From UBA1351 sp964627665 (lineage in GTDB: Bacteria; Bacillota; Clostridia; Lachnospirales; Vallitaleaceae), in NCBI GenBank assembly GCA_964627665.1, contig CAZVKG010000057.1, forward strand, positions 1-24,227: DNA of 24,227 nt, given 5' to 3'. The stretch's first letter is position 1. Each line of letters begins with the position of its first letter. The notes beneath the pieces were generated by a model that searched no databases, had not been told where the DNA came from, and saw nothing but the letters and a program-made list of their open reading frames with translations. Made by a program: the position numbers and the translations under genes. Shown piece after piece: positions 7,022 to 15,791 of this stretch.

Positions 7022-8563
7022 TTAGTTCTGTTCCCTAAACTGCTTTGGTGTTAAACCAGTAGCTTTTTTGAACTGTTTGTGAAAATATGAAGTGTTTGAG
7101 TACCCAGTACGTATTGAAACTTCTTGAAGCGATAATTTAGTGGTTAATAATAATTTTTTAGCTTCATGAATTCTTTCGTTGCTGATATAGGTGCTTAGGT
7201 GAATTCCGGATAATTTATGAAACAAATAAGAAATATAATCCGGATTCATGTGAATCTCATTTGCGATTGAGTTTCGACTTAAAGTCGTTGAGGACAAGTT
7301 GTTTTGAATATGCTTTTTAACCTTTGATAGAAAAACTTCCTGTTCATTATCCTGCTGTAATGATTGTTTTATGGTTTGGAATAATTTGCTTGCCCAATCT
7401 AACAAACAATCCAGTGATGATGTGACAGAATCTTCTTCGTTTGCATCCAAAAGGTTTATATCAGAGTTAACAGCGTCGCAACCAATAGATTCTAATGCAT
7501 TCATAATAGCGTGAAGGAGCCTTTGATAGATGAGTCTAAGGTCTGAAAGAGGATATAGAATTGATTTTTTTATATAGTGTGATTCTATCTCTTTGACAAT
7601 AAGATCACTTCGATTCTCTATAATAAGCCGTGCCCACACATCAGAGTTTAATGTATTAATTTTTGCATGAGTTAAATCTGTGCTAGAAGATAAAGCTATG
7701 GGAATCAAAAGGTTGGAGACTATAAAACTTTTTCTAATAAGTTCTTGAGCAATATGATAAAATTGGCTAAAGTTATATAAACTGATAGATTCTGAAACAA
7801 AAAGTACAAAATAACTTTGGGGATACTTTTTTGACAAAAGCTTAAGTGATATATCTGAAGAATCTTCATTTTCTAAATCAATAATCAAATAATCGTTTTG
7901 ATCAATAAAATGCATAAAGCCCGGTTTTTTCTGAAGATGAGATTCCAGATAGTCCCAAGTGAAAGAAAAGTTGTTTATATTTTTAGGGGAAGGATATCTA
8001 TGAATAACGGTAAAACGGAAAGATTTATCGATCCAGTTTTTGTTTAAGTCATATCGAAGAATACCATTGTTGATTGTATCTGAAGAATTCATATTTCCCT
8101 TTATCAATTCAGACCAGAATCTGTTGTGTTTTAGTTTTTGGGAAGCGTTCCAAGAGTTTGCTAAAATCTGAGCGTGTTCGGTGAATTCAACTTCTTTAAA
8201 CTTCTGGATGGCATCGCCAAGGATTGCGGATAACTTTTCAGGCTGAACGGGCTTCACGATATATTGATAACACCCTAATTCTATTGCTTTTTTTGCATAG
8301 TTAAAATTTTCATGCCCTGTCAAAAGCAGTTTGATAATTTTGTTGTTTATTTGAGTAACTTTTTCAATCAAGTCTAATCCACTACCTTTAGGCATTTCAA
8401 CATCAGTAAGAAGAATATGGATTTTTTTTTCTTGTAATATTTGCAAAGCTTGTTTCATACTATAAGCGCAATAAGTCTCATTAATTCCGAGACTTAGCCA
8501 ATCGATATTGTTTAATATTCCTTGAACGATATAATATTCATCATCAACAATTAAAATATTCAT
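7022..8563 (-). CDS. YesN-type response regulator (REC + AraC HTH)
   Basis: 513 residues, usual for this class. The N-terminal receiver domain (1-120) has D7/D8, phospho-acceptor D54 in LLTDVEMPKGSG, T82 and K104 in YIVKPV. A long middle region (about 130-390) has no clear motif and is the variable linker of these regulators. The C-terminal AraC/XylS domain (about 410-513) carries two helix-turn-helix units, ending in LSLQEVSIRTGYSNTSYFHK and the KKATGLTPKQFR signature. The start overlaps the kinase stop in TAATG and has AAGGATGG upstream, so the pair is coupled. It lies divergent to the transporter operon and very likely activates it in response to the imported oligosaccharide; this is family-based inference. 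Confidence 0.93.
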   Translation of the reverse strand: MNILIVDDEYYIVQGILNNIDWLSLGINETYCAYSMKQALQILQEKKIHILLTDVEMPKGSGLDLIEKVTQINNKIIKLLLTGHENFNYAKKAIELGCYQYIVKPVQPEKLSAILGDAIQKFKEVEFTEHAQILANSWNASQKLKHNRFWSELIKGNMNSSDTINNGILRYDLNKNWIDKSFRFTVIHRYPSPKNINNFSFTWDYLESHLQKKPGFMHFIDQNDYLIIDLENEDSSDISLKLLSKKYPQSYFVLFVSESISLYNFSQFYHIAQELIRKSFIVSNLLIPIALSSSTDLTHAKINTLNSDVWARLIIENRSDLIVKEIESHYIKKSILYPLSDLRLIYQRLLHAIMNALESIGCDAVNSDINLLDANEEDSVTSSLDCLLDWASKLFQTIKQSLQQDNEQEVFLSKVKKHIQNNLSSTTLSRNSIANEIHMNPDYISYLFHKLSGIHLSTYISNERIHEAKKLLLTTKLSLQEVSIRTGYSNTSYFHKQFKKATGLTPKQFREQN

Positions 8564-10329
8564 TAGATTCCATCCTTTTCTATTGAAATATTAGGTATTA
8601 TAAGGTCAATTCGAGCACCGTAATTTGGTTCGTTCGAAAATTTTATATCCCCACGCGGACCATAGACGATTTTAAGTCGCTTTGCCACATTGGGTATACC
8701 AATATGACTAGCATCATCGGAATGTAAAATTTGTTGATTGAAATTTTCAATAAAGTCATTATAGTTTTTTATTTGTTCGTCTGAGAATCCATCTCCACTA
8801 TCGATATGAATGAGGTGAAGAAATTCACCATAATCATTTTCAACCAATTTTGCACTTATCTTAATATCAAGAGCTTCTCCCATGACCATATTAAATTTAA
8901 TAGAGTTTTCAGTGAACATAAGCAGTATAAGAGGGAAAACGGAACAGTTCTCTGTTTCAGGTGCTATATCTAAGGAATAGGTTAGACAATTTGGAAAACG
9001 TAATTTTGTTAACTCAATGTAGTTTTTTACGTAATGTATTTCTTTTGATAGTGGCACAGTGGTTTGATCGTTTAGTGTATATCGTAGATGATCAGATAAG
9101 GTTTTTATCATCTCATGTAAAACATTACGATTGTTATCTTGACTGTCTGCCAGGGTCATAATTGAATAAAGACAGTTAATAAGAAAATGCGGTGCTATTT
9201 GAGATTTTAAATATTGAAGTTCAATCTCGGATTTGGCGAGTTTTTCTTCATAAATATCTATTTGTAGGTGATGAATTTCATCAATCATTCGGTTATAAGC
9301 CATATCAATATCGATAATCTCTTGACAGTTAGATATGTTTTCGGGAAGTTTTTGATTAAAATCGCCTTTTCGCATTCTATTTGCAGCGAACTCAAGCATG
9401 TGAATTGGTTTAGATAGAAAGCGAGTTGCAGAAAATATAAGTGTTACAGAAAAAGCAATAATAATGCCAAAAAGAATTGCGAATAATTGGAATAAAGTTC
9501 CAAGCTCTTCGTTAATACTTTTAAGGGGTATAATTGCCGCCAAATAATAATCGCAATAATCGAGTTCGTTGATAACTAACAAGGCTTTGCCGTAGTCCAT
9601 TTCAACGATATGATAAGTATCTATAGGCAAATTTACCGGAAATGTATAATGGGAATATTGATTATTCGTTAAAGCTTTGCCGTGTTCATTAACATAGAGA
9701 ACGTTTCCATTGAGCTCGGCAACATTTTCAAAGATAGCTGTCAATCTTGAAATTTTAGCCCAACTTCCTATAAAAGAGTTTTGAATCTCGATTGTTCGAA
9801 TTAAATAATATTCATTATTGATTAATTCTGCTGTCCAACCTTCTGTGTGGATTGAAGAATAATCATCTAATGAACGAAAGCGGTTTTTTAGAAAAATCCC
9901 TACTGCGGAGCCATCAGAATGTTCAAAAGATTGTATGAAGGTATCGTTAAGCGGAGCGTAGAGAAACATTCCTTCGATTTCAGTAAATGATGGAATGCTA
10001 TAATCTAAAAGTTGCTTACTTCGCATAATTCGGTTATAAATAGTGTTTATTTCTTTGGCAGAAAATACTTGAGCTATATCTTGACTGTATTCGCTCATAT
10101 CAAACATAAAGACATGGAGCTTATCAAGATTATGCGTAAGTTGTTGATTATATACTTCTAAAGTGTCGCGAACGCTTTCATAGGTTTTTTCCCGAAGGGA
10201 ATGGGTAAAGTAAGCAGAAATCCATATAAAAATAACAAGAAAAGTAACGATCACAATGGAAAAGAGTATAAAAATACGTTTGCGAAATGAGTAGGTTTTA
10301 CGTTTGTTTTTGTTTAGTTTTTTATTCAT
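8563..10329 (-). CDS. YesM-type sensor histidine kinase
   Basis: The chosen start (ATG complement at 10327-10329) has GAAGGG 10 bases upstream; the longer frame to 10392 lacks a ribosome site. The 588-residue protein has a basic N-terminus, membrane segment 1 (about 20-41), a large extracellular sensor region (about 42-278, Cache-like by position), membrane segment 2 (about 279-300) and a HAMP linker. The His_kinase domain has phospho-acceptor H381 in LKSQIAPHFLINCL, the characteristic QxxPHFLxN motif of this class. A HATPase domain follows, with FTENSIKFN as N-box and GDGFSDEQ as G1 box. Family knowledge: these kinases work with YesN-type AraC regulators beside LplABC-type importers. The extracellular part presumably senses the sugar or the loaded binding protein (inference). 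Confidence 0.93.
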   Translation of the reverse strand: MNKKLNKNKRKTYSFRKRIFILFSIVIVTFLVIFIWISAYFTHSLREKTYESVRDTLEVYNQQLTHNLDKLHVFMFDMSEYSQDIAQVFSAKEINTIYNRIMRSKQLLDYSIPSFTEIEGMFLYAPLNDTFIQSFEHSDGSAVGIFLKNRFRSLDDYSSIHTEGWTAELINNEYYLIRTIEIQNSFIGSWAKISRLTAIFENVAELNGNVLYVNEHGKALTNNQYSHYTFPVNLPIDTYHIVEMDYGKALLVINELDYCDYYLAAIIPLKSINEELGTLFQLFAILFGIIIAFSVTLIFSATRFLSKPIHMLEFAANRMRKGDFNQKLPENISNCQEIIDIDMAYNRMIDEIHHLQIDIYEEKLAKSEIELQYLKSQIAPHFLINCLYSIMTLADSQDNNRNVLHEMIKTLSDHLRYTLNDQTTVPLSKEIHYVKNYIELTKLRFPNCLTYSLDIAPETENCSVFPLILLMFTENSIKFNMVMGEALDIKISAKLVENDYGEFLHLIHIDSGDGFSDEQIKNYNDFIENFNQQILHSDDASHIGIPNVAKRLKIVYGPRGDIKFSNEPNYGARIDLIIPNISIEKDGI

Positions 10330-10380
10330 ATAAATGTTACCCTTCATAAATATTGTTATTTTACATATGCATCTAAGAAT

Positions 10381-10386
10381 ATTATA
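10381..10386 (-). promoter_or_regulatory. Possible -10 element for the kinase/regulator operon
   Basis: On the minus strand this reads TATAAT, about 52 bases before the kinase ATG. No convincing -35 is present 16-18 bases upstream, so an activator might be needed. The surrounding DNA is AT-rich and chance matches are likely. Confidence 0.3.
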
Positions 10387-10414
10387 ATACAAAAATAGGG
10401 AAAATGCATATAAT

Positions 10415-10442
10415 CTAAGAAAAATGAAATGAATGCTAAGAA
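10415..10442 (+). promoter_or_regulatory. Phased CTAAGAA direct repeats, candidate response-regulator operator
   Basis: CTAAGAA occurs at 10415-10421 and 10436-10442, exactly 21 bases apart, or two helical turns. Each copy is also preceded by AAAATG (10401-10406 and 10421-10426). The second copy ends 7 bases before the -35 box of the transporter operon. AraC-type regulators typically bind such direct repeats next to the -35, so this is a candidate site for the divergent YesN-like regulator (inference). Confidence 0.5.
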
Positions 10443-10449
10443 TAGTACC

Positions 10450-10477
10450 TTGTTAGATAATTTGTAACCTATATAAT
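10450..10477 (+). promoter_or_regulatory. Sigma-A-type promoter of the glycan operon
   Basis: TTGTTA (10450-10455) and a perfect TATAAT (10472-10477) are separated by 16 bases. It lies about 65 bases before the ATG of the solute-binding protein, and transcription would begin near 10484. It is the only good promoter found for the eight downstream genes. Confidence 0.7.
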
Positions 10478-10490
10478 AAAAGCTGCTACA

Positions 10491-10508
10491 GGATACGAGA
10501 AGGTGTCC
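10491..10508 (+). other. Small hairpin at the 5' end of the operon leader
   Basis: GGATAC (10491-10496) can pair with GTGTCC (10503-10508) around a six-base loop, with one G-U pair. It sits within about 10 bases of the predicted transcript start, where stem-loops often protect mRNA. The stem is short and could be chance. Confidence 0.3.
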
Positions 10509-10541
10509 CTTACAATAATTATATTATGGAGGATAGGCTAT

Positions 10542-12146
10542 ATGAAAAAAAAATTGGCAATATTGATGATTTTAGTTTTAGTCTTAGGACTTGCAGGATG
10601 TAGTGGTTCCAATGAAGGTTCTGATTCAACAGATTCAAAGAATAACTCAAGCAGTAGCAGTGATTCTAGTGAGAATGGAAATTTATCTGTAGCAGAAGCA
10701 GCAATTGCAGAGAGAAAAGCAAGTGGAGAAGCACCTACCATTGTAATGGCATTTATGAACTGGGCGGGTAAGCCGGCAGGACTTGAACGAATTGAAGGTC
10801 TGATGAGTGAGTATACAATGGAAAAACTGGGAGTGAAGGTAAAGTTAGAGATTCTTGATGTTGCATCATATTCTCAAAGTATGACACTCATGTTATCCTC
10901 AGGTGAACACATAGATATTTTCTCACCGATCGTATTAGGGTATACATCATCTATTAATAAAGGCTATACATTGGATTTAGAAGAAGATGATTTGATCCAG
11001 ACATATGGCTCTGGTATTCTTGAGACAATGAATGAAGCTTATGTAGAAGCTTGCCGGGTAGGCGGTGTTTTGTATGGTTTGCCACAACAAAGAGATATGG
11101 CTATTGGTCAAGGCGGTTTTGCAATAGGTGCAGAATATTTAGACGGAATTGGATTTGATTACGATTCTATGTATGAAGAAGGCAATGAAGTTATTTACAC
11201 GGATTTGGAAACCATAGAAGATATTTTTACACAATTAAATGAGGCATATCCAGATATGCATGTTTTTGCACCGGCTTTTACAAATCTACAACAACATAAT
11301 GCATATGATCCCATTGGTGGAGATGATTATGGGGTCTTACTAGATCCTAAAAATAGCTTGGTTGTTGAAGACTTATGGTCAAGTGATTTATTTAGAGCGT
11401 TTGCAGATAGAATGTATCGATGGAATCAGGCTGGATTTATTTCAAGAGATGCGTTAACAGACGATACAGCACCTACATCTCAAGTAAAAGCAGGGACAGC
11501 AATGGCGTATGCTACGGCAACTAAGCCGGGAATCAAAGCTCAAGAGACAGGGCTTTCTGGGCGTCCGGTGATAATTTTTCAAACAGGCGAAGATTTCTTG
11601 AGGTCTTCAGCTGTATCAGCCATGCCTTGGAGTATCAATTCAGGAACAGAATTTCCTGTAGCATCAATGCAACTTCTTGATTTGTTCTATACAGACCCAT
11701 ATTTATCCAATTTATTATGTTGGGGAGAAGAAGGAGTAGAATATCAAAAGACAGAAGATGGTTTTATTACATTTGCAGATGGGATTGATGCTTCTAATTC
11801 TGAGTATTACAATAACGTCAACTGGTTGATGCCAAATCAATTTATTGCTCATGTTTGGGAAGGAAATGACGCTGATATATGGGAAAGAATGGCAGCCTTT
11901 AATAATGATTCAGTTAAATCCAAAGCACTTGGATTTGCATTTGATAATAGTGCAGTTTCGACAGAATATACCGCACTTACAAACGTTTATAATGAGTATG
12001 GATTACAAATTATTATGGGATTTGTTGATCCCGCAGTGTCTATTCCTGAAATGGTTGATAAACTGAAAGCATCAGGATTAGAAACTTATATGGAAGCTAA
12101 ACAAGCTGCGCTTGATGAATGGGCTGAAGTTAATGGAGTAGAATAA
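10542..12146 (+). CDS. Lipoprotein solute-binding protein of a CUT1 (LplA/YtcQ-like) oligosaccharide importer
   Basis: The start is ATG 10542 with GGAGGA at 10528-10533. The 534-residue protein begins MKKK, then a hydrophobic signal and lipobox LAGC, giving lipid-anchored C20. A Ser/Asn-rich flexible linker follows (about 21-48). The long mature domain, with MAFMNWAGKP, LEILDVASYSQSMTLMLSSG and a conserved VGGVLYGLPQQRD segment, fits the large 500-residue binding proteins of LplABC/YtcQ-type importers for plant oligosaccharides. It is anchored outside the membrane and delivers ligand to the two permeases encoded downstream. It is the first gene of the operon and directly follows the operon promoter. 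The exact ligand cannot be read from sequence. Confidence 0.92.
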   Translation: MKKKLAILMILVLVLGLAGCSGSNEGSDSTDSKNNSSSSSDSSENGNLSVAEAAIAERKASGEAPTIVMAFMNWAGKPAGLERIEGLMSEYTMEKLGVKVKLEILDVASYSQSMTLMLSSGEHIDIFSPIVLGYTSSINKGYTLDLEEDDLIQTYGSGILETMNEAYVEACRVGGVLYGLPQQRDMAIGQGGFAIGAEYLDGIGFDYDSMYEEGNEVIYTDLETIEDIFTQLNEAYPDMHVFAPAFTNLQQHNAYDPIGGDDYGVLLDPKNSLVVEDLWSSDLFRAFADRMYRWNQAGFISRDALTDDTAPTSQVKAGTAMAYATATKPGIKAQETGLSGRPVIIFQTGEDFLRSSAVSAMPWSINSGTEFPVASMQLLDLFYTDPYLSNLLCWGEEGVEYQKTEDGFITFADGIDASNSEYYNNVNWLMPNQFIAHVWEGNDADIWERMAAFNNDSVKSKALGFAFDNSAVSTEYTALTNVYNEYGLQIIMGFVDPAVSIPEMVDKLKASGLETYMEAKQAALDEWAEVNGVE

Positions 12147-14846
12147 GTGCAAAAGTCTATTAATGAAGCCATAAAAAACATAAATAGTAATTATCTGATG
12201 CCATTTGTTTGGATGCGCGGGGATGAAGAACCAATAATCCGTGAAGAAATACAAAAAGTTTATGCGTGTGATATACATGCTTTTTGTGTAGAAGGAAGAC
12301 CGCATCCGGATTATTGTAAACAACAGTGGTGGGATGATTTGAGAATTATATTTGATGAAGCCCAAAAGCATGACATGAAAGTATGGATTCTTGATGATGC
12401 ACATTTTCCGACTGGATATGCGAATGGCATTATTGCCAAGAAATATCCGGAAAAAAGTAAGCAGTATTTTCAAATAAAGGCAACAGAAGTAGCTGGTCCA
12501 TTGCCAGATATTATGTTTGATACAAAAAAGCTTTTGAATCTACCGTCTATACCTAATCCTATGAACGATTTCTTTAATGACGGTCTTTTGGAGGTGGAAT
12601 TGCCTAAGGATGATTTGGTTTATGCTGTCATTGCTTGTAAAGTGGAAAAGAGTGGTAAAATGAGTCATTCAATAGATTTGACAGAAAATTTGCAAGATGG
12701 TGTTTTGTATTGGGATGTACCGGGCGGTATGTGGAAAATATATATTATTCTTGTCACACGTCAGGGAGGCGGGCGTTTAGTAAATATCAACATGCTGGAT
12801 CGAGAATCTGCACATTTGCAAATTGAAGCTGTATATGAGGAACACTGGAAGAATATCGGAGATGAATTCGGAAAAACATTTGCAGGATTTTTCTCTGATG
12901 AAGCCGAAATTGGTAATTCTTTAGGTTACAATTTTAATGATAAATTAGGACAAGGTGTTAAGGCGCTTCCTTACTCTGAGGAGCTTTGTCAATTACTTCA
13001 GGATAAGTTGGGACCTAATTGGAAAAAGCAATTGCTTGCACTCTGGTTTCCTCTAGAAGATGAGGAAGCATGTGCTAGCTTTCGATTCGCCTACATGGAC
13101 ACTATGACGAAGTTGATTTCACGTAATTTTTCAGAGGCATTAGGCAATTGGTGTGCTTCGCATGGTGTAGAGTATATTGGACATGTTTTAGAAGATAATA
13201 ATTCCCATAGTCGCATGGGATGTGGCATGGGGCATTACTTCCGTGCACTGCAAGGCCAACATATGGCAGGGATTGATGATATCGGAAATCAGGTTATTTT
13301 TGGTGGTGAAAACAGTGTCCGAGAGGGTGGAGTGGCACCGGGTGACGGTGAGTTTTATCATTATGCCTTGGGGAAAATGGGTACTTCCCATGCGCATATT
13401 GATAGTAAAAAGCAAGGACGTACCATGTGCGAGATTTTTGGGGCGTATGGCTGGGAAGAGGGCACTCGTTTGATGAAATACCTAGCGGATCACTTTCTTG
13501 TGCGAGGCGTTAATAATTTTGTGTTTCATGCGTTTTCACCCAAGTTTCCGGATACAGATTGTCCGCCTCATTTTTATGCGCGTGGTCACAACCCAATGTA
13601 CCGTCCGCTTCGTTTCTTGAGCCAATATATGAATCGTGTGTGTCATGTGTTCTCAAATGGAAAACATCGCTGTGATGTAGCTGTTTTATACCACGGGGAG
13701 TCTGATTGGGTGGGAAATGTGATGCTGATGCAGAAGCCGGCTCGGGAGCTATTAGAACACCAGATTGATTTTGATATTGTACCGAATGATTTATGGATAG
13801 ACGAAAATCCGTATCAGACTTCTTACAATTCAGGTGTGCTATGTGCTGGTACGGCTAAATATCGTGCATTGGTTATTCCGGAATGTGAATATCTCCCGAT
13901 TGATGTAGCTCGCTTCGCAGGCAAAGCAGTAGAGGATGGGTTTGGAATTTATTTTATTAATTCGCTTCCAAAGGCAGTTATAGGAGCTTCAAAAAAAGAA
14001 AATGAAGTTGTGCTTACCTCTTTAGAAGCATGTAAAGTAGTGGAATTAGACCAAATTGCGGAAGTTTTGACAGCGGATGGATTGAGAGACCTTTCTTTAT
14101 CGAATGCGTTCCCAATGTTGCGTTTTCAACATTATGAAAAATCTGAGCATATATATATGTTGAGTAACGAGAATGTATATGAAACTTTTCATGGAAAGGT
14201 AATGGTGCCGGCTACTGGAATTCCGGTGGCATATGACGCCTACCATAATAGTTTACATACTGTAAATTATACAATCGTTGATGGACAGTGTCATATGAAA
14301 TTGACGTTAGGACCTTATCAATCGGTGATCATAAGTATGGAGCAGGAAATTCCGGCGGATGCAAAGCAAATGACGGACTATCTAGAAGGTGAGAAGGAAA
14401 TTATAGGTCCATACAAGGTCTCCTATTCCAAATCAGTGGACTATCCTAATTTTACCAATACTGAAATGTTGGAGGAGGCAGTAAATATCTCCAAGTTGCA
14501 TCCTGATTTTTCAGGTACTATACGATATGAAAGTAATTTTACATTAAAAGAATTACCTAATGAGGCACAGATTCATCTTCCCGAGGCGCATGAGTTTGCT
14601 GAGGTCTGGCTGAATGATAATTTGCTTGGAAGTGAGATTTGCCCACCATATGATTTTAAGTGTGGTGAAGCTTTGATAGCAGGTGATAATAAGTTAGTGA
14701 TTGAGATTTCTAATACGCTTGCACACGAAATCAAAACTACAGAAAATATCTTTACAGCCTTTCAGGTGACATCACCATCCGGGTTGTTGAAAAATCCATT
14801 TATAAGATTTTACAGTGGAAATAAGGAGGATAAAAATGAAAAGTAA
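12147..14846 (+). CDS. Large glycoside hydrolase, GH106 (alpha-L-rhamnosidase)-like
   Basis: The GTG start follows the previous stop without a gap; GGAG at 12135-12138, inside the upstream gene, is 8 bases away and supports it. The 899-residue protein has no signal peptide, so it is cytoplasmic. The N-terminal barrel shows family patterns: FVWMRGDE, QWWDDLRIIFDEAQKHDMKVW (in two parts), ILDDAHFPTGYANG, FFSDEAEIGN (E252, E254), HVLEDNNSHSRMG (E349) and GGENSVREGG; several of these acids are candidate catalytic residues. A C-terminal jelly-roll (about 760-895) resembles GH2/GH106 sugar-binding domains. The nearest family I recognise is GH106; it could also be a related unclassified group often named only glycosyl hydrolase. 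It sits between the binding protein and the permeases, an unusual place that ties it closely to the imported substrate. It overlaps the next gene by 11 bases. Confidence 0.65.
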   Translation: MQKSINEAIKNINSNYLMPFVWMRGDEEPIIREEIQKVYACDIHAFCVEGRPHPDYCKQQWWDDLRIIFDEAQKHDMKVWILDDAHFPTGYANGIIAKKYPEKSKQYFQIKATEVAGPLPDIMFDTKKLLNLPSIPNPMNDFFNDGLLEVELPKDDLVYAVIACKVEKSGKMSHSIDLTENLQDGVLYWDVPGGMWKIYIILVTRQGGGRLVNINMLDRESAHLQIEAVYEEHWKNIGDEFGKTFAGFFSDEAEIGNSLGYNFNDKLGQGVKALPYSEELCQLLQDKLGPNWKKQLLALWFPLEDEEACASFRFAYMDTMTKLISRNFSEALGNWCASHGVEYIGHVLEDNNSHSRMGCGMGHYFRALQGQHMAGIDDIGNQVIFGGENSVREGGVAPGDGEFYHYALGKMGTSHAHIDSKKQGRTMCEIFGAYGWEEGTRLMKYLADHFLVRGVNNFVFHAFSPKFPDTDCPPHFYARGHNPMYRPLRFLSQYMNRVCHVFSNGKHRCDVAVLYHGESDWVGNVMLMQKPARELLEHQIDFDIVPNDLWIDENPYQTSYNSGVLCAGTAKYRALVIPECEYLPIDVARFAGKAVEDGFGIYFINSLPKAVIGASKKENEVVLTSLEACKVVELDQIAEVLTADGLRDLSLSNAFPMLRFQHYEKSEHIYMLSNENVYETFHGKVMVPATGIPVAYDAYHNSLHTVNYTIVDGQCHMKLTLGPYQSVIISMEQEIPADAKQMTDYLEGEKEIIGPYKVSYSKSVDYPNFTNTEMLEEAVNISKLHPDFSGTIRYESNFTLKELPNEAQIHLPEAHEFAEVWLNDNLLGSEICPPYDFKCGEALIAGDNKLVIEISNTLAHEIKTTENIFTAFQVTSPSGLLKNPFIRFYSGNKEDKNEK

Positions 14847-15780
14847 AGAGAAAGATACTCAAAGGAAGTCCATGACATGGAAGAGGTTCAAACGATTTAT
14901 TCCATTATATTTAATGGCACTTCCGGGGTTTATATATGTATTTATTAATAACTACATGCCTTTGCCTGGTCTAGTGCTTGCATTTAAAAATTTTAATGTA
15001 AAAAAAGGGATATATGGTTCAGATTGGGCGGGACTTAAGAATTTTGAATACCTGTTTAAGACTCAAGATGCTTATATTATTACGAGGAATACCATAGCAT
15101 ATAATGTTACATTTATTATCGTTAACACGATAGCAGCAATTGCGGTTGCAATTATTTTGGCAGAATTGAGCGGTCGATTGAAGAAGTTGTATCAGTCAGC
15201 AATCTTGCTTCCATTTTTAATTTCAGCTGTTATTGTAAGTTACTTGGTATTTGCTTTTCTTTCAACGGAAAATGGATTTATTAATAACACAATACTAGAA
15301 CCTTTGGGGTTAGAAAATATTTCCTGGTATACAGAGAAGAAATATTGGCCCTTTATACTTGTTTTCGTAAATACATGGAAAACTGTTGGCTACAGCTGTA
15401 TTATTTATTTAGCTACCATTATTGGCTTTGATCGAGGATATTATGAAGCGTCTATTATTGATGGAGCCAGTAAATGGCAACAGATTACTAAGATTACAAT
15501 TCCTATGCTTAAGCCGACCATAGTAATGTTAACATTACTTGCAATTGGAAGAATTTTTTACTCGGATTTTGGATTGTTTTATCAAGTTCCCCAAAATTCA
15601 GGCCCTTTGTTTCCGGTGACAAACACTATTGATACATATGTGTATCGAGGATTACTTGAACTGGGTAATGTTACTATGTCAGCTGCAGCAGGATTATACC
15701 AATCCTTTGTTGGATTTGTCTTGGTACTTTCTGCCAATCTGCTCGTTCGAAAAGTCGACCCGGACAGCGCATTATTTTAG
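14836..15780 (+). CDS. CUT1 ABC transporter permease, LplB/YteP-like
   Basis: The start is ATG 14836 with AAGGAGGA just upstream (14823-14830); it overlaps the previous gene by 11 bases. 314 residues with about six membrane segments, the first after a basic KRFKRFIPLYLMALPG start. The ATPase-contacting EAA loop is visible around residue 204: EASIIDGASKWQQI followed by ITIPMLKP. The extracellular YMPLPGLVLAFKNF segment is typical of the LplB/YteP branch. It forms half of the membrane channel with the next gene product. The transporter ATPase is not in the window and must be supplied from elsewhere, as with MsmX-type shared ATPases (inference). Confidence 0.94.
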   Translation: MKSKEKDTQRKSMTWKRFKRFIPLYLMALPGFIYVFINNYMPLPGLVLAFKNFNVKKGIYGSDWAGLKNFEYLFKTQDAYIITRNTIAYNVTFIIVNTIAAIAVAIILAELSGRLKKLYQSAILLPFLISAVIVSYLVFAFLSTENGFINNTILEPLGLENISWYTEKKYWPFILVFVNTWKTVGYSCIIYLATIIGFDRGYYEASIIDGASKWQQITKITIPMLKPTIVMLTLLAIGRIFYSDFGLFYQVPQNSGPLFPVTNTIDTYVYRGLLELGNVTMSAAAGLYQSFVGFVLVLSANLLVRKVDPDSALF

Positions 15781-15791
15781 GAGGTGTAATG

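Noticed and set aside
10330..10392. 21-residue N-terminal extension of the minus-strand kinase
   Set aside because: No ribosome site at 10392 or 10347; it would place a long odd segment before a normal basic-plus-membrane start.
12078..12473. Minus-strand 131-codon open frame
   Set aside because: It lies antisense to the GH106-like gene, has no ribosome site and shows no recognisable protein pattern.
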